Shown here: one piece after another, positions 15,964-22,520 of the stretch
How the letters are laid out: each line of letters begins with the position of its first letter
How positions within the stretch are numbered: position 1 is the stretch's first letter
Origin: Lachnospiraceae bacterium
GTDB lineage: Bacteria; Bacillota; Clostridia; Lachnospirales; Lachnospiraceae
Reading direction: 5' to 3'
Length of the DNA stretch: 46,382 nucleotides
Assembly: GCA_017621975.1 (NCBI GenBank)
Contig: JAGARW010000018.1
Location: 1 to 46,382, forward strand
The notes under the pieces: generated by a model
What the model was told of the DNA's origin: nothing
Seen by the model: only the letters and a program-made list of their open reading frames with translations
Databases searched by the model: none
Position numbers and translations under genes: made by a program

Positions 15964-16310
15964 TTATTCCTGCAATAACCAGTTAACTATATAGAAACTG
16001 AATGGGAATACATGAATCTCTATATAACGTCCGGTAAAAAGAGTTGCCAGATCAGCGCTCAATAAAAAAGCATTAGAACCTGTAACGTAAATATCATATT
16101 TTTCTTTGGAGTAAAGACTATTGATTGCCAACTCAAATTGGGACACATCTGGATCTCATCCACGAAAAGGTAGTTCATTCTTTCCGCCTGATAATGTTCC
16201 TCCACATAAGCATGGAGCGCGTGATATTCTTTGAGTTCTTCATATGCCAGATCCATAAAATCAATAAAAATGATATTGATATTTTCAAAATGACTTTTCT
16301 GCGCAGATAC
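15964..16310 (-). pseudogene. Remnant of an AAA ATPase of the DUF4143-linked type
   Basis: Two overlapping minus-strand reading frames together spell the middle of a known ATPase type. The first gives NINIIFIDFMDLAYEELKEY then [14 protein letters not shown], a Walker B-like strand. The second continues [32 protein letters not shown] and [14 protein letters not shown]. The join falls near 16130, so at least one frameshift separates them. The N-terminal P-loop region and the whole C-terminal half are missing. Intact relatives are about 400 aa and of uncertain, often accessory, function. This is a decayed fragment at the border of the accessory zone. Confidence 0.75.
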
Positions 16311-16341
16311 TCTGTTCTCACTATTCTTTTTATATTTTCGC

Positions 16342-16468
16342 TCGCTTTCAAAAAATGAAAATTTTTATTTTTTTGAAACCATCCCTTAAAATTTATTATA
16401 CTTCCGTAAAATAGTATATGTAAGCAGCCGATTTCAAAACTATAATTTTTTTTGCTTTTTGAAAGCGA
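16342..16468. repeat. 127-bp AT-rich segment bounded by a perfect 13-bp inverted repeat
   Basis: TCGCTTTCAAAAA (16342-16354) and TTTTTGAAAGCGA (16456-16468) are exact reverse complements. A second nested palindrome, TTTCAAAAAA / TTTTTTGAAA (16346-16378), lies at the left end. There is no coding sequence inside; the stretch 16311-16543 otherwise shows nothing recognisable. It may be a miniature element or the scar of an insertion into the ATPase gene. Confidence 0.45.
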
Positions 16469-16543
16469 TTTGGCTTCTCATGGGATACCAGCCTTTATTC
16501 TTGGCGTCAGTACATATGTATCTCTCTGTGTACTTGCATTCGT

Positions 16544-17503
16544 TCAGATTCTTACGACAATCTTTCCGTCCACTCTGTGACGATCCATATCCGAGAGCGC
16601 CCTTGCAATATCCGCAAAGGAATAAACGGCTCCCACGGCAGGTTTAATCTGATGCTTTGCAAGAAAGGAAAAAATATCTTCCATGCTCTTCTGCGTGGGA
16701 TAGTTTGAGAAAAATCCGGTCAGGTACACGCCGTTTGGAATCTCCTTGATCGGATCAAAACCATTCAGGGCATATACGCCGCCCAGAATCCCGGTATTGC
16801 AGACAACGCCGCCCGTTTCCACACATCTTAATGTATCCCGAAGCGTTTTCGGACCGACCAGCTCCAATGCCTTTGTTACGCCCCGGAGCGTTCCCGCAAG
16901 AGTTCCGGTATCTAACAGCGCCCTATCTGCATCTTTTAAAAGTTCCAGTTTGTTTTCCCGGTGGGTTGTCGAAATGACTTTACACCCTATCGCCTTTGCA
17001 AGCTGTATCGCCGCATATCCCAGCGCGCAGGTGCCTCCGCGGATCAGCAGAGTATCCTCTTTTTTCAGATGCAGGCACTCAAACAAAGAACCCCAGGCCG
17101 TAAAATACGTTTCCGGAACCGCCGCTATTTCCGTCCATGATAACTCTGTGTGAATGGTAAATACATGGTCTGCCGGAAGCAGCGCGTACTCCGCATAGCT
17201 GCCGTGAAAGCTGCGTCCCATTCCGCCCATGAGCGCGACTACCTTATCGCCTTTTTTGAAATGACTGTCAGACGGGTCGGTAATCTCGCCCGCACATTCG
17301 ATTCCCGGAATAATAGGCTTGTTAATGTAATCCGCCTGAATTTCATTCAGACGCAAAATCTGCTCCGAATGGTTCAGACCAAAGGTTTTTACCGCTACCA
17401 GTACCCACCCCGGACAAACCTGCGGGATGGGAACCTCTGTGATCCGTACCTGCTTTGCAGGAGTTGGCTCTGATAAAATGACGGCTTTCATTGTTCCCGG
17501 CAT
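16544..17503 (-). CDS. Medium-chain dehydrogenase/reductase, zinc-independent quinone oxidoreductase-like
   Basis: NAD(P)H-dependent reductase of the medium-chain superfamily, 319 aa. The N-terminal GroES-like domain contains VKTFGLNHSEQILR and GIECAGEI where zinc enzymes have GHE, and the structural zinc Cys cluster is absent. This fits the quinone oxidoreductase branch. The Rossmann domain follows with IRGGTCALGYAAIQLAKAIG. The ATG at 17503 overlaps the stop of the radical SAM gene by one base (TAATG) behind AGGAGG, so the two are translationally coupled; Met5 (17491) is an alternative start. The tight coupling suggests a role linked to the radical SAM product, but no reaction can be named. 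Confidence 0.85.
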   Translation of the reverse strand: MPGTMKAVILSEPTPAKQVRITEVPIPQVCPGWVLVAVKTFGLNHSEQILRLNEIQADYINKPIIPGIECAGEITDPSDSHFKKGDKVVALMGGMGRSFHGSYAEYALLPADHVFTIHTELSWTEIAAVPETYFTAWGSLFECLHLKKEDTLLIRGGTCALGYAAIQLAKAIGCKVISTTHRENKLELLKDADRALLDTGTLAGTLRGVTKALELVGPKTLRDTLRCVETGGVVCNTGILGGVYALNGFDPIKEIPNGVYLTGFFSNYPTQKSMEDIFSFLAKHQIKPAVGAVYSFADIARALSDMDRHRVDGKIVVRI

Positions 17504-18570
17504 TATACTTCCGCCTCCTTTACTTTATGCCAACACTGCGGGTCTGCCGCATAGAAATTGCCGTTCCTGCCGCTTGCCACAGCCGGACATCCCCGGCACC
17601 ACGCCAACAGCTCGCATTTCGCACATTTTTCAAATTTCCTGTAATCCCGGTAGCATTCCATCCGGCATACCCACACGTTAGCAATTCGATCCTCAAATAC
17701 ATTGCCGACTTTGCTGTTTTGTACCCGGCGGCAGGCGTAAATGTTTCCGGTCGGAAGAATCGTCAAATGACAGTTTCCACAGTTACAGCCGCCGTAAATC
17801 ATGCCTTCTTCCACCGTTTTCGGAATTTTGAAAGCGCCGGTTTCGTATTCATACAACGTCCACAGATGGTCTTTCTTATTGAAGTAGGTTTCACAGCCTG
17901 CCGCTTCATACTCCTTAAATTTCCTGTCACAGGTTTCTAAAAGTTCCCGGTAGCGCAGAGGCGGGATGCCGGTGTCCTTTTCCTCACTGGTCGGGCAGTA
18001 TCGGGCAAACGCAAATACATCCGCTTTGTGAGCGACTACCGTATCAATCATATCGGGAACCTCATCGATGTTCGTGCCGGAAACCGTCGTCATGATGACA
18101 CTGTGGATACCTGCCCTCTTGATGCAGGCAATTTTTTCCAGCGTAATGTCAAAGCTCCCGGGCTTGCGAAACCAATCGTGAGTTTCCCTCATGCCGTCAA
18201 GGGAAAGCTGGTATTTCTGGCAGCCGTACTCTTTCAGTCTCCGGCATACCTCATCATTCAGATGAAAAGGATTGCCGAGAATCGTAAACGGGATGTCATG
18301 CTCTTTCAGAAGCTTCAGCAGTCTCCAGAAATTCGGGTGCAGGATCGGATCGCCGCCTGTAATATAGAAATAAGGCAGGCGGTCATAGACCTGACAGAAA
18401 TCCAGACAGTTGTAAAACGTATCCTGCATCTGTTCCCAATTCATCGCGTCCGGCTTTTTGCAGTTGTTTTCGGAAAAAATGTAGCAGTGTTTACAGCGTT
18501 GGTCGCATTCGTCTGTAATGTGCCACTGAAAAGAGAAGAATTGCTTCGCTTCGGAAAAATATTGTTTCAT
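17503..18570 (-). CDS. Radical SAM/SPASM peptide-modifying enzyme, ACGX-system type
   Basis: Radical S-adenosylmethionine enzyme of 355 aa with an additional SPASM iron-sulfur domain. The SAM cluster motif is CDQRCKHC (Cys22, Cys26, Cys29, C-x3-C-x2-C). TGGDPILHP follows as the GGE-like motif. The last 100 residues hold a Cys-rich SPASM module with CNCGNC, later CAKCELLAWCRGC and a final Cys. Such enzymes install thioether or related crosslinks in ribosomal peptides. The gene for a Cys-rich repeat peptide lies just upstream on the same strand, and I recall this pairing as the ACGX system. AGGAGG precedes the ATG at 18570; an in-frame start at 18645 has no such site. Confidence 0.88.
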   Translation of the reverse strand: MKQYFSEAKQFFSFQWHITDECDQRCKHCYIFSENNCKKPDAMNWEQMQDTFYNCLDFCQVYDRLPYFYITGGDPILHPNFWRLLKLLKEHDIPFTILGNPFHLNDEVCRRLKEYGCQKYQLSLDGMRETHDWFRKPGSFDITLEKIACIKRAGIHSVIMTTVSGTNIDEVPDMIDTVVAHKADVFAFARYCPTSEEKDTGIPPLRYRELLETCDRKFKEYEAAGCETYFNKKDHLWTLYEYETGAFKIPKTVEEGMIYGGCNCGNCHLTILPTGNIYACRRVQNSKVGNVFEDRIANVWVCRMECYRDYRKFEKCAKCELLAWCRGCPAVASGRNGNFYAADPQCWHKVKEAEV

Positions 18571-18592
18571 ATTCTTTGACCTCCTTTTATCG

Positions 18593-18612
18593 GGACTTGC
18601 TTCTGCAAGTCC
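18593..18612 (-). promoter_or_regulatory. Hairpin just upstream of the radical SAM ribosome binding site
   Basis: GGACTTGC and GCAAGTCC form a perfect 8-bp stem with a 4-nt loop, ending about 10 bases before AGGAGG of the radical SAM gene. It could set translation of the enzyme relative to its peptide substrate. Confidence 0.45.
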
Positions 18613-18708
18613 TGGCACGGGATTCGGGTCAGCACCTGCTGACATCCTACCGCTCCGAATTCCTGCGCATCTATCATAAAATCGGACTGACCGAGTAACC
18701 TTTCAGAT

Positions 18709-18739
18709 GTTCCCGGCAGGAGCGTCCCCTGCCGGGAAC
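18709..18739 (-). terminator. Strong hairpin after the ACGX peptide gene, probable attenuator
   Basis: GTTCCCGGCAGG and CCTGCCGGGAAC form a perfect 12-bp stem with a 7-nt loop, 25 bases past the peptide stop. No T tract follows on the minus strand, so it probably protects the peptide mRNA 3' end or pauses polymerase rather than fully terminating. Either would give more peptide than enzyme. Confidence 0.6.
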
Positions 18740-18764
18740 GGAGTTAGCGGGGGAATGGAACGAT

Positions 18765-18947
18765 TTACTTGTCTCCGGCTCCACAGGCAGAACCGCAAGC
18801 AGTGGGCGCTTCAGTCGGCTTGTCTCCGGCTCCGCAGGCAGCAGGTGTTTCCGCAGGTTTGTCAGATGCTCCGCATGCTGTGCCGCAAGCCGCAGCGGGA
18901 GCCGTCTCCGTTTTCTTGTTCCATCCAGACAGATTTGAAAGTGCCAT
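18765..18947 (-). CDS. ACGX-repeat Cys-rich peptide, candidate radical SAM substrate (RiPP precursor)
   Basis: A 60-aa peptide. The N-terminal part MALSNLSGWNKKTETAPA is a plausible leader. The remainder carries five Ala-Cys-Gly-x units, with Cys at positions 21, 25, 38, 51 and 55. They are arranged as a pair, a single and a pair separated by Asp-Lys-Pro and Glu-rich spacers (ASDKPAETPA, GDKPTEAPT). All Cys are in the same Ala-Cys-Gly setting, as expected for repeated modification. GGAGG lies eight bases before the ATG. It is upstream of the radical SAM/SPASM gene on the same strand. No export or protease gene is seen beside it, so the mature product and its fate are open. Confidence 0.85.
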   Translation of the reverse strand: MALSNLSGWNKKTETAPAAACGTACGASDKPAETPAACGAGDKPTEAPTACGSACGAGDK

Positions 18948-19050
18948 AATTTATACCTCCGTATGTTTTATTCAGAGTGCTGTTTGCTCTCTGTATCTAT
19001 CATTTTAAAAATTTTTTTCAGTCTCACAAGTACGCACTTTTTTATAACTC

Positions 19051-19070
19051 AGGTTACCTTTTTGTAACCT
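19051..19070 (-). promoter_or_regulatory. 20-bp palindrome upstream of the ACGX peptide gene, candidate operator
   Basis: AGGTTAC and GTAACCT flank a 6-base pyrimidine-rich centre. It lies about 100 bases upstream of the peptide start, in the position of a promoter-proximal operator. It is GC-richer than its surroundings. No regulator gene sits directly next to it; the HxlR-type gene at 20460 is the nearest DNA-binding protein besides the AbrB antitoxin. Confidence 0.45.
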
Positions 19071-19215
19071 TTGCGCTGTTTCGGGTGTTATATGCTCTAA
19101 GCGATTTCTTAATCACGATTTTTTCTTATGGGTAGTGAAGCGACATTTAGAGTATTTTTCATGCAGGGAGGACAAGATCAGGCGTATGTTGAAAAATGAG
19201 GTTGAGCAGATGTAA

Positions 19216-19257
19216 AAATGCGGAGCCGGAAACCTGTGAGATGATTCCCGGCTCCGC
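19216..19257 (-). terminator. Terminator of the antitoxin/toxin remnant operon
   Basis: GCGGAGCCGG and CCGGCTCCGC form a perfect 10-bp stem. On the minus strand the stem is followed by ATTTTTA, right after the toxin stop codon. Confidence 0.75.
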
Positions 19258-19263
19258 GCCGTT

Positions 19264-19549
19264 TCAGTATTGGAGAAATTCAGCCGGCGTCATAATCATT
19301 GGATTTTTCACGCCGGATTCTAAAAAATCTTTATCGCCGGTCAGTAAAACATCGGCCTTTGCTTCTATGGCTGCCCGAAGAATCGGGCGGTCATTTACAT
19401 CACGGATTTGTGTCTCTGAAATAGTTTCCTCTGTCGGAATCGGAACCAGTTCCAAAGTCAAGAGCGAGGCGGAAAGAAATTTATCCAGGGACGCCGTTTG
19501 CGCTTAGGGCGGCAGAGATCAGGACGTTGGTATCAATCAAAACCCTCAT
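19264..19549 (-). pseudogene. PIN-domain toxin with an internal deletion and frameshift
   Basis: The start at 19549 gives MRVLIDTNVLISAALSANG, the exact N-terminus of a PIN-family toxin including the first catalytic Asp. Soon after, the reading frame hits a stop. In another frame the C-terminal part continues, LDKFLSASLLTLELVPIP, then RDVNDRPILRAAIEA, VLLTGDKDFLESG and MTPAEFL. Compared with remembered family members of about 135 aa, about 40 residues from the middle are gone, including the region of a conserved acidic residue. The start overlaps the antitoxin stop (ATGA). The toxin is therefore almost certainly inactive. Confidence 0.85.
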
Positions 19550-19821
19550 GCGTTCTCGTCCTCATTTCTCAATTCTTTCACAAGTGCCATGACATCATCA
19601 TCGGATGTCAAGCCAGCGCTTTCCGCTTCTCCGACCATCTCCTTTTGGAGTACCTGCATAGCGTAGACGGCAGAATTGACAATGCGGACGGTATTTCCCT
19701 CAACGATAAACGTAATGCGATCACCGCTTGCCACGCCGAGGACTTCCCGAACATCTTTCGGAATTGTGACCTGCCCCTTTGCCATGACTTTTGCATTGTC
19801 TATAAACGTATTTGTTAACAT
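19546..19821 (-). CDS. AbrB/MazE-type antitoxin
   Basis: A 91-aa protein with a SpoVT-AbrB swapped-hairpin DNA-binding domain at residues 10-50 (AKGQVTIPKDVREVLGV, then GDRITFIVEGNTVRIV). The acidic tail would wrap the partner toxin. It is intact while the toxin gene it overlaps by four bases is deleted internally, so it is now an orphan antitoxin. AAAGGTGG lies upstream of the ATG at 19821. A perfect 22-bp palindrome sits next to its -10 box and is the likely autoregulatory operator. It could still repress related toxin operons elsewhere (inference). Confidence 0.87.
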   Translation of the reverse strand: MLTNTFIDNAKVMAKGQVTIPKDVREVLGVASGDRITFIVEGNTVRIVNSAVYAMQVLQKEMVGEAESAGLTSDDDVMALVKELRNEDENA

Positions 19822-19849
19822 GATATTACACCACCTTTCTGAAACATGG

Positions 19850-19902
19850 AAAGTAGGGATTTCCCTACTTTTATTATATGCAGAGGACGCAGAAAAAATC
19901 AA
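19850..19902 (-). promoter_or_regulatory. Promoter and perfect palindromic operator of the antitoxin gene
   Basis: On the minus strand TTGATT (19902-19897) and TATAAT (19878-19873) are 18 bases apart. Directly downstream, AAAGTAGGGA (19850-19859) and TCCCTACTTT (19862-19871) form a perfect palindrome around TT, covering the likely start of transcription. Confidence 0.75.
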
Positions 19903-20070
19903 GGGAAAATGCTGGAAGCAGCGAGATTGAAAAACTGCTGTTTTTGAATTTTTTGTAAGTTTGATGAAAATGCCCTTGACAATCCGTTTCGGGCTTTGCC
20001 GTAAAAATAGATTGTAAATTTTTCTTGAACCCCTCACAGACGTTGATTTTGGGAGCTTTTTTCACTATAA

Positions 20071-20381
20071 TGATTAGAGTGTCAAAAGGTTTTATTTTTA
20101 CGATGCTTGGTCAAATTGTACAAAAATTTTATTTCCTGTTCCGGGCTACGGATATAAGACTTTCTAAGCGTTCCGGCAATGGTCTGAAACAGTCTGACGC
20201 AAGTGGCGAAGATTCGCCATCCATGGCTCAGCTTCGCCTTTTTCGGACATCGTGTCCGAAAATTGCTGCACGGAGGCGGAACGCTAAGAAAATCTAATAT
20301 CCTGCGCAGGCACAGTCAATAAAATATATTGTGCAATTTGACAATACCAGTTTTCAATAAAACCTTTTGACACCCTAATCT
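20071..20381. mobile_element. 311-bp foldback element with long terminal inverted repeats (MITE-like)
   Basis: The two ends are imperfect inverted repeats about 105 bp long. They begin GATTAGAGTGTCAAAAGG on the left and, read inward on the other strand, GATTAGGGTGTCAAAAGG on the right, and both continue with GTCAAATTG and end in AAGCGTTCCG or TAGCGTTCCG. The centre contains further hairpins, such as TTTTCGGACA / TGTCCGAAAA and GGCGAAG / CTTCGCC, so the whole element folds on itself. TATAATG occurs immediately outside on the left (20066-20072) and on the right (20382-20388), a candidate target duplication. There is no reading frame for a transposase. The rest of the 638-base gap 19822-20459 holds only the antitoxin operator and AT-rich sequence. 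Confidence 0.75.
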
Positions 20382-20459
20382 TATAATGAATGTAACATCA
20401 CAAACGAATGTACCATATAAAATCAAATGTGTTAAAATGATTTGGGAGGTGTGCTTGCG

Positions 20460-20792
20460 ATGAAAACCAAAGATGAGTTACCGGCTTGTCCCGTGGCGAC
20501 TACAGTGCAGCTGATCGGAAGCAAATGGAAGCTGTTGATTATGCGTAATCTGCTTGTCCGTCCGTGGCGCTTTAATGAGCTCCAAAAAAATTTAGAGGGA
20601 ATCAGTCAGAAGGTGCTGACCGACAGCCTGCGTTCTATGGAGTCAGACGGAATTATCACCCGAACAGTCTATCCGGAAGTCCCGCCGAGAGTAGAATACG
20701 CATTGAGTGAATTAGGAGAATCTATGCGGCCAATCATAAGCGCAATGGAACAATGGGGTATGTCTTATAAAAGTAGCGCAAAGAAAGCGTAA
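20460..20792 (+). CDS. HxlR-family winged-helix transcriptional regulator
   Basis: A 110-aa regulator. The N-terminal ACPVATTVQLIGSKWKLLI is the family hallmark, including the conserved Cys before the first helix. The HTH follows with FNELQKNLEGISQKVLTDSLRSME. The wing ends RVEYALSELG. HxlR proteins respond to aldehydes, oxidants or disulfide stress, often through that Cys. GGGAGG lies ten bases before the ATG at 20460, which is preferred over an in-frame TTG at 20442 that overlaps the site. It starts just downstream of the foldback element, whose outer end lies within its promoter region. The beta-helix lipoprotein gene follows 42 bases after it. Confidence 0.9.
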   Translation: MKTKDELPACPVATTVQLIGSKWKLLIMRNLLVRPWRFNELQKNLEGISQKVLTDSLRSMESDGIITRTVYPEVPPRVEYALSELGESMRPIISAMEQWGMSYKSSAKKA

Positions 20793-20834
20793 AATTGTCG
20801 GAATGAAAAAAACTTTTTGGAGGGGAGGCGTTTT

Positions 20835-22469
20835 ATGCGGAGAAGGTGGCTGTGCCTATTGCTTACAATGTTGCTTCCGTTTTTGTTTACAGGCTGTACG
20901 AATAAGGAAAACGAGGAATTTGCGTTGGAAATTCTGCGGAAAGGACAAGACCGGAGGGACGCCGTTTTAAACAGCCGGACTGCCATTCAGGCGGGCGATA
21001 CGTTTATCCCGGGAGAAACCTATACCGGAACGGCATATTATGTTTCGGAAGACGGGGACGATGGCTGCGACGGGCGTACGCCCGAGACGGCATGGGCTTC
21101 GATAGAAAGAGTTAACGAGGTCAATCTGCAGTATGGGGACGCGGTCTTTTTTGAGCGGGGAGGCGTTTGGAGAAACACCACTGTGGAAACGCGACCCGGC
21201 GTTACCTACTCTGCTTTCGGCGAGGGAAGAAAGCCCCGTATCTGCGCTTCGCCTGAAAACGGCGGCAGAGAGGATTACTGGTCTCTTTGGTACGAGGGGA
21301 ATGACGGCAAAAAAATATGGCTGTACCACCGGGATATGCCGGATTGCGGAGCGATCGTTTTGGACGAGACGCAGGCGGCTCAGAAAATTCTCGGTTTTTG
21401 GAACGGAACGGAATATTTGAACTATATCGGTCCGAACAATCATAATGACTATGAGTTTGACGCGGAAACGCAGTTGGCTCAGCCCGCTTTCGATGTGAAA
21501 GAGCAGCTTTCCGACGATCTTACGTTCTTTTCTCAGGCTGACAGCCGGCTGCCGGATACGCTTCCGATCTTTTTGACAGGCTGGAACGTGGAAGGAGAAT
21601 GCTATGCGCAGACCTCGGTCGGTCCGCTGTATTTCCGGTGCGACGAGGGCAATCCCGCCGCCGTTTATGAGAGTATTGAATTCCAGACACACACGCCGCT
21701 TTTTGACAATGTTGCGAGCGAATGCGTTTTGGACAATCTCTTTATCGGATTTGCGGGCGACGGCGTCGTAACGGTCAACGAGGGCGATGACGTAACGGTG
21801 CAAAATTGTGAAATAGGCTGGGTCGGCGGCATTGTCGGCTGTTACAATACGGGCGATGAGATGACGGCGTACGGCTGCGGGATTCAGCGTCTTGCAGGCG
21901 CGCTCGGAACAAGCGGCAGCGGAACCCGTTTTTTAAACAATTATGTTCATGAGATGTATCATGCGGGCGGTGGGATCGAAATTTTTCAGGAGCAGAAGGA
22001 AACCTTGAAATGCACGGAGGACGTGCTGATCTCCGGCAACCTGTTTTACCACTGCGCTTCCGGCGTAACGTTTTTCAACTGGGACGAAGAGCCGAACCCG
22101 GAGCATCAGTTCAAAAACTGTATTTATGAAGACAATTACATTATGTTTACCGGCATGGAAGACTGGCTTGACGATGGCGCGTCGCCTGCGTTTGTCCATG
22201 AGGGCGGGCCAAATATGCAGGAGGGCTGCGTTGTCCGGGACAATGTGTTTTTCGGGGCGCGGACGGCGCTCGTTTATATCGAGGAATATGATCCGGCATA
22301 TTTCCCGGAATTCAGGAATAACATTTACATTCAATATGAAGAATACCCTTATATTTTTTGTCAGAACAGGGAAGTTTCAGAAATATTTTCTTCCAAGGCG
22401 GCTCTGTCGTTTCTGAAAGACGAGGAAGGGAAAGCGCTGTCGCTTTCAAAATTACCGGACGGACTTTAA
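20835..22469 (+). CDS. Right-handed parallel beta-helix lipoprotein of unknown function
   Basis: Secreted, lipid-anchored protein of 544 aa. The signal peptide MRRRWLCLLL...LFTGC puts the lipidated Cys at residue 21. The mature N-terminus has YYVSEDGDDGCDGRTPETAW, like the opening of DUF1565 / pectate-lyase-like helices (VSP-x-GxDxxxG-T-xxP). The rest shows short beta-strand repeats typical of a parallel helix (VLDNLFIGFAGDGVVTV, VTVQNCEIGW, NNYVHEMYHAGGGIEIF, LISGNLFYHCASGVTFF). Such folds mostly belong to polysaccharide lyases and hydrolases. No catalytic residues of a known family can be placed with confidence. AGGGGAGG lies before the ATG at 20835. Given the uronate cluster 11 kb upstream, a lyase-like role is attractive but unproven. 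Confidence 0.75.
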   Translation: MRRRWLCLLLTMLLPFLFTGCTNKENEEFALEILRKGQDRRDAVLNSRTAIQAGDTFIPGETYTGTAYYVSEDGDDGCDGRTPETAWASIERVNEVNLQYGDAVFFERGGVWRNTTVETRPGVTYSAFGEGRKPRICASPENGGREDYWSLWYEGNDGKKIWLYHRDMPDCGAIVLDETQAAQKILGFWNGTEYLNYIGPNNHNDYEFDAETQLAQPAFDVKEQLSDDLTFFSQADSRLPDTLPIFLTGWNVEGECYAQTSVGPLYFRCDEGNPAAVYESIEFQTHTPLFDNVASECVLDNLFIGFAGDGVVTVNEGDDVTVQNCEIGWVGGIVGCYNTGDEMTAYGCGIQRLAGALGTSGSGTRFLNNYVHEMYHAGGGIEIFQEQKETLKCTEDVLISGNLFYHCASGVTFFNWDEEPNPEHQFKNCIYEDNYIMFTGMEDWLDDGASPAFVHEGGPNMQEGCVVRDNVFFGARTALVYIEEYDPAYFPEFRNNIYIQYEEYPYIFCQNREVSEIFSSKAALSFLKDEEGKALSLSKLPDGL

Positions 22470-22520
22470 GTAATGTTTCAAAGGAAAGGCGGAAGCGTCG
22501 CATATATTTTTAACGTGGAT

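Larger units (their letters stand above)
18948..19263. other. Non-coding gap upstream of the ACGX cassette
   Basis: This 316-base gap holds the AT-rich leader of the peptide gene, the palindrome at 19051-19070 and the terminator of the toxin remnant at 19216-19257. Plus-strand fragments around 19130-19215 read like scraps of a former gene (for example MQGGQDQAYVEK then stop), too short to assign. Confidence 0.5.

Noticed and set aside
18571-18697. A plus-strand open stretch ending HLLTSYRSEFLRIYHKIGLTE before a stop, between the radical SAM and peptide genes.
   Set aside because: It looks like it could be the tail of a lost gene, but it has no start or binding site, overlaps two hairpins, and I recognise no family.
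19130-19215. Short plus-strand reading frames with a GGGAGG site (MQGGQDQAYVEK and MLKNEVEQM).
   Set aside because: They are only 12 and 9 codons long and likely scraps of a decayed gene or chance; no homology is evident.
20367-20387. TTGACA and TATAAT at the right edge of the foldback element as a promoter for the HxlR gene.
   Set aside because: They are only nine bases apart, too close for a sigma-A promoter. TATAAT may still work with another -35, but none is convincing.
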